Assembly (NCBI GenBank): GCA_023436585.1
Contig: JAEZIN010000002.1
Location: 248,001 to 312,000, forward strand
Direction: 5' to 3'
Length of the DNA: 64,000 bases
Source of the DNA: Bacillota bacterium
Lineage (GTDB): Bacteria > Bacillota > Clostridia > Christensenellales > Aristaeellaceae
The notes beneath the pieces were generated by a model. That model worked only from the letters and a program-made list of their open reading frames with translations. It was not told the origin of the DNA and ran no database searches. The translations under genes and the position numbers were made by a program. Below, one piece after another: positions 59,380 through 64,000 of the stretch. Each line of letters starts with the position of its first letter. Position 1 is the stretch's first letter.

Positions 59380-60822
59380 ATGAAGACGGAAATCCTGCGG
59401 ATGGAGGATGTGTTTGCCGCCAGCCACGGCGTAAGTCTGCTGGACGGCTTCCGCATGTACCTGTTCATGGGGGAAACCCTGGGGCTGATCATCAACAACG
59501 CCTACAAGCGGTCCCTGGTGGTGGATGTTTTGTGCGGAAACCGGGAGGTGGACCTGGGCCGTATTTATTACCATGACCAGCAGGTGGACCCGGAGGAATA
59601 CACGATGTTAAGCCGCCGCCGCGTAGCCTGCGTGGGCGGAAAAAGCTTTCTGATCCAGGACATGAGTGTGGCGGAAAACATATTCGTCATCCGCAGCCGG
59701 TTCAAAAAAATATTCGTGAGACGGCGCACGCTGGAAAAGCAGGCCGCCATATTACTGAAGCCATTTTCGGTGGACGCTTCCCCCTCCACCCCGGTAAAAT
59801 ATCTGTCCATTACCCAGCGGATTCAAATAGAGCTCATCAAGGCCAGCGCCACAGGCGCCAGGATTATCATCCTCTATGACCTGTCCCGTTTTTTAAGCGC
59901 GCCGGATATCGCGGCGGTGTTTGAAACCGTCCGCGCGCTAAAAAGGGACGGCATCGCCTTTTTGCTGGTGGATACGTATCTGGATGTGCTTTTCCAGTAT
60001 ACCGACCGCATGCTTGTCATGGACAGCGGGCGGATGATACGGGCCTTTGAAAAAGACATGTACGATGAAAAAACAGTGGAGGCCGTGCTGCTGGGCGGCG
60101 GGGAACAGCATTCCGCAAGCGAGGGCCGGATGACGGCGCCGCAGGTTCTGGAAATCCACCGCGTAAGCACCCCGTCGCTTCAGGATATTTCCCTTACCTT
60201 GCGCAAGGGCGAGGCCATCAGCCTTCTGGATATGGACGACAGCACCAACCAGGCCCTGTGCCAGTTGCTCACCGGGCAGGCCGTGTACAAAGGGGAGCTT
60301 TTGCTGGATGGAAAGGCATACAAGCCCCGGAGCTTAAGCGGTGCCCTGAAATCCGGCATATGCGTCATATCCGAAAACCCCACGGAGACCATGCTTTTCC
60401 CCCACCTGAGCGCCATGGAAAACCTGTATCTTGGCATGGCCGGTCGCGTGCGATTCTTTTTCGGCAGAAAAAAATACAAGCGGAGCCTGAAGCGGAACTA
60501 CCGCGAGCTGCTCCCGCAGGGCATTCTGGAGTGCCAGGATATACGAACCTTAAGCAGTGAGGACCTGCAGCGGCTGGTGTACTGCAAGTGGCTGCTGTGC
60601 CATCCCAAGGTTCTGATCGTATTCAAGCCGCTTTCCGTGACGGACCCGCATTTGGGCCAGGTCACGCAGGAATTGATCGGCCAGTATGTAAGGCAAGGCG
60701 CCAGCGTTTTGATCCTGTCCTCCAACCCCTCCGAAGCCTACCGGCTGGGGGATGTGGTGTACCCATGCAAGGATGGACGAATACTGGCCCCCGCGTCGGA
60801 GAATTCTCATCAAAATGTTTGA
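59380..60822 (+). CDS. RbsA-like two-domain ABC protein with all nucleotide-binding motifs lost (pseudo-ATPase)
   Basis: A 480-residue protein aligned end to end with two-domain sugar ABC ATPases (RbsA type). The retained scaffold includes MSVAENIF (95-102), LSITQ (142-146) and LRKGEAISLL (274-283). Both Walker A sites are destroyed (LIINNAYKRSL at 36-46; LDMDDSTNQAL at 283-293, where the usual form is GxxGxGKS/T). Both Walker B sites lack the DE pair (IIILYDLS at 162-169; VLIVFKPL at 411-418). No permease or binding-protein gene accompanies it. It is co-transcribed with a two-component system, 7 bases after the kinase. A regulatory or sensory role is inferred; ATP hydrolysis is unlikely. Confidence 0.88.
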   Translation: MKTEILRMEDVFAASHGVSLLDGFRMYLFMGETLGLIINNAYKRSLVVDVLCGNREVDLGRIYYHDQQVDPEEYTMLSRRRVACVGGKSFLIQDMSVAENIFVIRSRFKKIFVRRRTLEKQAAILLKPFSVDASPSTPVKYLSITQRIQIELIKASATGARIIILYDLSRFLSAPDIAAVFETVRALKRDGIAFLLVDTYLDVLFQYTDRMLVMDSGRMIRAFEKDMYDEKTVEAVLLGGGEQHSASEGRMTAPQVLEIHRVSTPSLQDISLTLRKGEAISLLDMDDSTNQALCQLLTGQAVYKGELLLDGKAYKPRSLSGALKSGICVISENPTETMLFPHLSAMENLYLGMAGRVRFFFGRKKYKRSLKRNYRELLPQGILECQDIRTLSSEDLQRLVYCKWLLCHPKVLIVFKPLSVTDPHLGQVTQELIGQYVRQGASVLILSSNPSEAYRLGDVVYPCKDGRILAPASENSHQNV

Positions 60823-60875
60823 TGCGCCGCTCAGAAAGCCGGAAATGAATAACGAAAAGCAATTATTTCGTCCAT

Positions 60876-60900
60876 GTAAGGCGGGGGCTTGCTCCCGCCG
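60876..60900 (+). repeat. Short GC hairpin repeat (GTAAGG family)
   Basis: GTAAGGCGGGGG-CTTG-CTCCCGCCG, near-identical to the copy at 51407. It lies in the gap between the pseudo-ABC gene and dnaE, which otherwise holds nothing recognisable. Confidence 0.62.
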
Positions 60901-60942
60901 CACGCATATCGCCGCTGATCATCTTTATAGTAAAATATAGCG

Positions 60943-63900
60943 TTATAAAACCGCCCTGACGTTGTCCGCTCCAAGCAGCATTTCCAGCTCTTGCTGCACA
61001 GGCTCGTCCCCGTCGCACCACAGGCTGCGCGGTGTCAAAAGCGTAATTCGCTCCGCGGCGATATGAAAATATACCGGCACGGGGCCGGGATGGCCGCCCA
61101 ACACTGGCTTCGACTTCTCCATTTGATCCCTTGTGCATCTTAAGTACAGCTTCATAGGCGCCTGCTTGGCCAATTGCGCATCGGTAAGCACCGGCGCAGC
61201 CTGATGGTAGGGCAGCGGGAACAGATCGTCCGGATCGTCCATAGGAGGTTTATTCATCACGGGCAGTATGGTCTCCCGGTCATTCTCATTCTCCGAAGGC
61301 TTCAAAGGGTATACGCTGTCCACCAGCAGCTTGATCTCCTCATCCTCCCGGATGGAAAGCTTGCCGGTCAAGACCACCATCTCGTCTGTTTTCAGCATGG
61401 AGCCGTACTTTTCATAAATTTTGGGGAAAACAAGCCCCTCGATCTGGCCCGTGAGGTCTTCCAGCGTCACAAAGCCCATGAAGGCGCCCTTCTTGGTGGC
61501 CTTGCCCCTGGCATCGATCAAAATGCCGCCCATGCGCACGATCATGCCGTCCATGGACTGGCCCTTGTCCGGCCGCTCATTCAATTCCGCCACATAGGCG
61601 GTATTGCACTCCATCTGGTTCAATAATTGCGCGTACTCATCCAGGGGATGGCCGCTGATATACACGCCGGTCATCTCTTTTTCCATGGATAAAAGCGAGC
61701 GGAACGGGTATTCCTGCACGTTGGGCAGCTTCTCCTGCATAAAGCCGCCTGCGGACATGCCGCCGCCCAGGTCGAACAGCGACATCTGCCCCGATACGTT
61801 CTGTTTGCGGCGGCTTGCGGAGGCTTCCATGGCCGGCTCGTACACATTCAGCAATTGGGCGCGTTTTGCCCCGGTGCCGTCAAAGGCCCCGGCCTTGATG
61901 AGGCTTTCCACCACGCGCTTGTTGACGCTGTCGGTGTCAACCCGGTGACAGAAGTCAAAAATATCCTTGTATCTGCCTTTTTCCCTTTCGCGAACGATGG
62001 CCTCCACCGCGCCCTGGCCCACATTTTTCACCGCGCCCAGGCCAAAGCGGATGCCCGGCTTGCCGGTGGACGCATCCATGCTGAAGCGCCAGCCGCTGAT
62101 GTTCACATCCGGCGGCAGGATGGGAATATCATGCACCCGGCAGTATTGAATGTATCCGGCAATCTTGGTGGCGTTGCCATATACGCTGTTCATGATGGCG
62201 GCCATGAACGGCACGGGATGGTGCTTTTTCAGCCAGCCCGTCTGCACGGCCACCACCCCGTAGGCGGCGGCGTGGCTTTTGTTGAAGGCGTAGGAGGCAA
62301 AGGCGCTCATCTCGTCAAAGATGTGCTCCGCCACATCCTCCGGAACGCCGTTGTTCACGCAGCCGGGAATGACTTGCTTCCCTTCCTTGTCCCGCATGCC
62401 GTGTACAAAATACTCCCGCTCCTTTTGCATCACGTCATGCTTCTTTTTGGACATGGCGCGCCGCATCAGGTCGCTGCGGCCCAGGGAATAGCCGGCCAGG
62501 TCGCGCACGATCTGCATCACCTGCTCCTGGTAGACCATGCAACCGTAGGTCACATCCAGGATGGGCTTCAGTTTAGGCGTTGCGTATTTGACTGTGGAGG
62601 GGTTGTGCTTGCCCTGGATGTAGCGGGGGATGCTTTCCATGGGGCCGGGGCGGTACAGGGAGATGGCGGCAATAATATCTTCGAAGTTCTCCGGCTTCAT
62701 GCCGGTCAAAAAGGTGCGCATGCCGCCGCCTTCCAATTGAAACACCCCGTCGGTATCCCCCTGGGAGATCATGTCATACACGGCCGAATCGTTCAGCGGA
62801 ATGTCCTCGGGCTTTAAATCCGTGCCTGCCTCCCTAAGCATATCCAGCGTATCCCGGATGACGGTCAGGGTGCGCAGGCCCAGAAAGTCCATCTTTAACA
62901 GGCCCAGCTTTTCCAATACACCCATGGGATACTGGGTGGTAATGACTTCATCGTTTTTCTGCAGCGGCACATAGTGGGTGACAGGCGCGCTGGTGATGAG
63001 CACGCCGGCGGCATGGGTGCTGGCATGGCGGGGCATCCCCTCCAGGGACAGCGCCATGTCAATGAGCTTTCTCACCTTGTCGTCCCCGCCATACGAGGCC
63101 GCCAGTTCGGGGCTCACCTTCAGCGCCTTCTCCAGCGTCATGCCAAGCTCGAAGGGCACCGCCTTGGCGACCCTGTCCACATCCTGATAGCTCATGCCCA
63201 GCACGCGGCCCACATCGCGCACCACGCCCCTGGCTGCCATGGTGCCGAAGGTGATAATTTGCGCTACATGGTCGGCGCCATACTTGGAGGCTACATAATC
63301 GATGACCTCCTGGCGGCGCTCATAGCAAAAGTCAATGTCCAGGTCGGGCATGGAAATGCGTTCCGGGTTCAGGAAGCGCTCGAACAGCAGGTTGTATTTT
63401 AAGGGGTCCAGCGCCGTGATGCCCAGGGTATAGGCCACAATGGACCCGGCACCGCTGCCGCGCCCCGGCCCCACCATGATATTGTGGCTCTTGGCGTAGT
63501 GTATGAAATCCCACACGATAAGGAAGTAATCCACATAACCCATGTTCTTGATGGTATCCAGCTCATACATCAGCCGGCGGTAAGGGACGCTGCCCTCCCC
63601 CGCATCGCCGGGATACCGCTTTTCAAGCCCCTGCCTGCAAAGGCTGGTCAGCAGGGACACCGGCGTCTCCCCCGGGGGGATGGGCTTAAAGCTGGGCAGA
63701 TGAATCTTGTCAAACTCAAACGCCACACGGCACATGTCCGCCACTTTTTGCGTGTTGTCGATGGCGTCGGGCCAGGCGACAAAGAGGTTGCGCATCTCCT
63801 CTTCGCTCTTTACGTAGAGCTCTTCCGTCTCCATGCGCATGCGGGCTTCATCCTCCAGCGTCTTGCCGGTCTGGATGCACATCAGCACTTCCTGGGCCGC

Positions 63901-64000
63901 CGCGTCCCCCTTGCGCAGATAATGGGCGTCGTTGGTGGCAATAAGGGGGATGCCCGTCTCCCGGCTCAAGCGCACCAGCTCCGGCAGCACCTGCTTTTCC
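60943..64000 (-). CDS. dnaE: DNA polymerase III alpha subunit, 5' end outside the window
   Basis: The frame is open to the window edge; about 1015 residues of the C-terminal part are visible. The end of the PHP domain, the palm with catalytic aspartates in MPDLDIDFCYERRQE, and GPGRGSGAGSIVAYTLG are clear. A helix-hairpin-helix region and the OB-fold (GGILIDARGKATKKGAFMGF) follow, and the protein ends in GADNVRAVL. It is the replicative polymerase of the DnaE1 type rather than PolC, since no exonuclease insertion is seen in the visible part. The true start lies beyond 64000. Confidence 0.97.
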   Translation of the reverse strand, partial: EKQVLPELVRLSRETGIPLIATNDAHYLRKGDAAAQEVLMCIQTGKTLEDEARMRMETEELYVKSEEEMRNLFVAWPDAIDNTQKVADMCRVAFEFDKIHLPSFKPIPPGETPVSLLTSLCRQGLEKRYPGDAGEGSVPYRRLMYELDTIKNMGYVDYFLIVWDFIHYAKSHNIMVGPGRGSGAGSIVAYTLGITALDPLKYNLLFERFLNPERISMPDLDIDFCYERRQEVIDYVASKYGADHVAQIITFGTMAARGVVRDVGRVLGMSYQDVDRVAKAVPFELGMTLEKALKVSPELAASYGGDDKVRKLIDMALSLEGMPRHASTHAAGVLITSAPVTHYVPLQKNDEVITTQYPMGVLEKLGLLKMDFLGLRTLTVIRDTLDMLREAGTDLKPEDIPLNDSAVYDMISQGDTDGVFQLEGGGMRTFLTGMKPENFEDIIAAISLYRPGPMESIPRYIQGKHNPSTVKYATPKLKPILDVTYGCMVYQEQVMQIVRDLAGYSLGRSDLMRRAMSKKKHDVMQKEREYFVHGMRDKEGKQVIPGCVNNGVPEDVAEHIFDEMSAFASYAFNKSHAAAYGVVAVQTGWLKKHHPVPFMAAIMNSVYGNATKIAGYIQYCRVHDIPILPPDVNISGWRFSMDASTGKPGIRFGLGAVKNVGQGAVEAIVREREKGRYKDIFDFCHRVDTDSVNKRVVESLIKAGAFDGTGAKRAQLLNVYEPAMEASASRRKQNVSGQMSLFDLGGGMSAGGFMQEKLPNVQEYPFRSLLSMEKEMTGVYISGHPLDEYAQLLNQMECNTAYVAELNERPDKGQSMDGMIVRMGGILIDARGKATKKGAFMGFVTLEDLTGQIEGLVFPKIYEKYGSMLKTDEMVVLTGKLSIREDEEIKLLVDSVYPLKPSENENDRETILPVMNKPPMDDPDDLFPLPYHQAAPVLTDAQLAKQAPMKLYLRCTRDQMEKSKPVLGGHPGPVPVYFHIAAERITLLTPRSLWCDGDEPVQQELEMLLGADNVRAVL

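Noticed and set aside
59380..60822. Functional sugar ABC ATPase or decayed pseudogene
   Set aside because: The frame is intact with a normal start, spacing and full length, so it is not simply decaying; the lost Walker motifs argue against an active ATPase.
61855..62817. Open frame of 320 codons antisense to dnaE
   Set aside because: It runs opposite the conserved DnaE palm region and shows no family motif.

Overview
The window looks like a chromosomal stretch from a GC-rich, gut- or rumen-type Bacillota (class Clostridia). Evidence: YesM/YesN-type two-component genes, a LytTR + DUF3021 pair, DUF3793 next to flavodoxins, PyrR-type attenuation, BMP-family ABC importers, strong AGGAGG ribosome binding sites with some TTG/GTG starts, and a tRNA gene with encoded CCA. 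No phage, IS element, integrase or CRISPR array was seen. The four predicted solute-binding or PstS-like secreted proteins have SPase I-type signal peptides and no lipobox cysteine, which is unusual for a monoderm. No species can be named from sequence alone.

Layout. (1) 1-8.3 kb, +: the 3' part of a bacterial microcompartment (BMC) operon. It has an acylating aldehyde dehydrogenase (5' end cut by the window), a PduS-like Fe-S flavoprotein, a PduT-like tandem-BMC shell protein, two near-identical hexameric shell proteins, an RbsD/FucU sugar mutarotase, DhaK, DhaL, a LacI regulator and four consecutive BMC vertex (EutN/CcmL) proteins. No signature lyase, aldolase or diol dehydratase lies inside the window, so the substrate is unresolved; DhaKL plus the mutarotase suggest a sugar or ketose. 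(2) 8.4-16 kb, -: methyltransferase, DUF1905/YdeI protein, alpha-oxoamine synthase, two translationally coupled PstS-like secreted proteins, RecQ. (3) 16-32 kb, mixed housekeeping and accessory genes: membrane-anchored hydrolase, LytTR/DUF3021, a large beta-helix protein (candidate polysaccharide-active enzyme), tRNA-Arg(CCT), ZIP transporter, ketopantoate-reductase-like protein with a TetR regulator, VOC protein, TIM-barrel isomerase, PadR/PEBP pair, nitroreductase, TtcA-like PP-loop protein, AraC regulator, lactonase and an APH-like kinase. (4) 32.4-37.3 kb, -: a BmpA-NupO-NupP-NupQ type importer, interrupted by hairpin repeats. (5) 37.3-41.6 kb, +: NAD(P)H oxidoreductase, alsE-alsK, then DUF3793 and two flavodoxins whose promoters carry inverted repeats resembling DtxR-type iron boxes.

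(6) 41.5-53.1 kb: a pectin oligomer locus. An AraC regulator diverges from kduI-kduD. A membrane AraC sensor-regulator diverges from an oligosaccharide ABC importer (binding protein and two permeases), which is followed by oligogalacturonate lyase (ogl) and kdgF. Together these import oligogalacturonides, cleave them to unsaturated galacturonate, open the ring (KdgF), isomerise (KduI) and reduce (KduD) to 2-keto-3-deoxygluconate. KdgK, KdgA and the transporter ATPase are not in the window. (7) 53.1-55.3 kb, -: pyrR and an NCS2 uracil permease behind a sigma-A promoter and an attenuator leader. (8) 55.3-60.8 kb: an MFS transporter diverging from a YesN/YesM-type two-component system. That system is co-transcribed with an RbsA-like two-domain ABC protein in which both Walker A and both Walker B motifs are destroyed. 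This three-gene unit is the best candidate for an undescribed system. (9) 60.9-64 kb, -: dnaE, cut by the window end. Two families of short hairpin repeats recur between genes.
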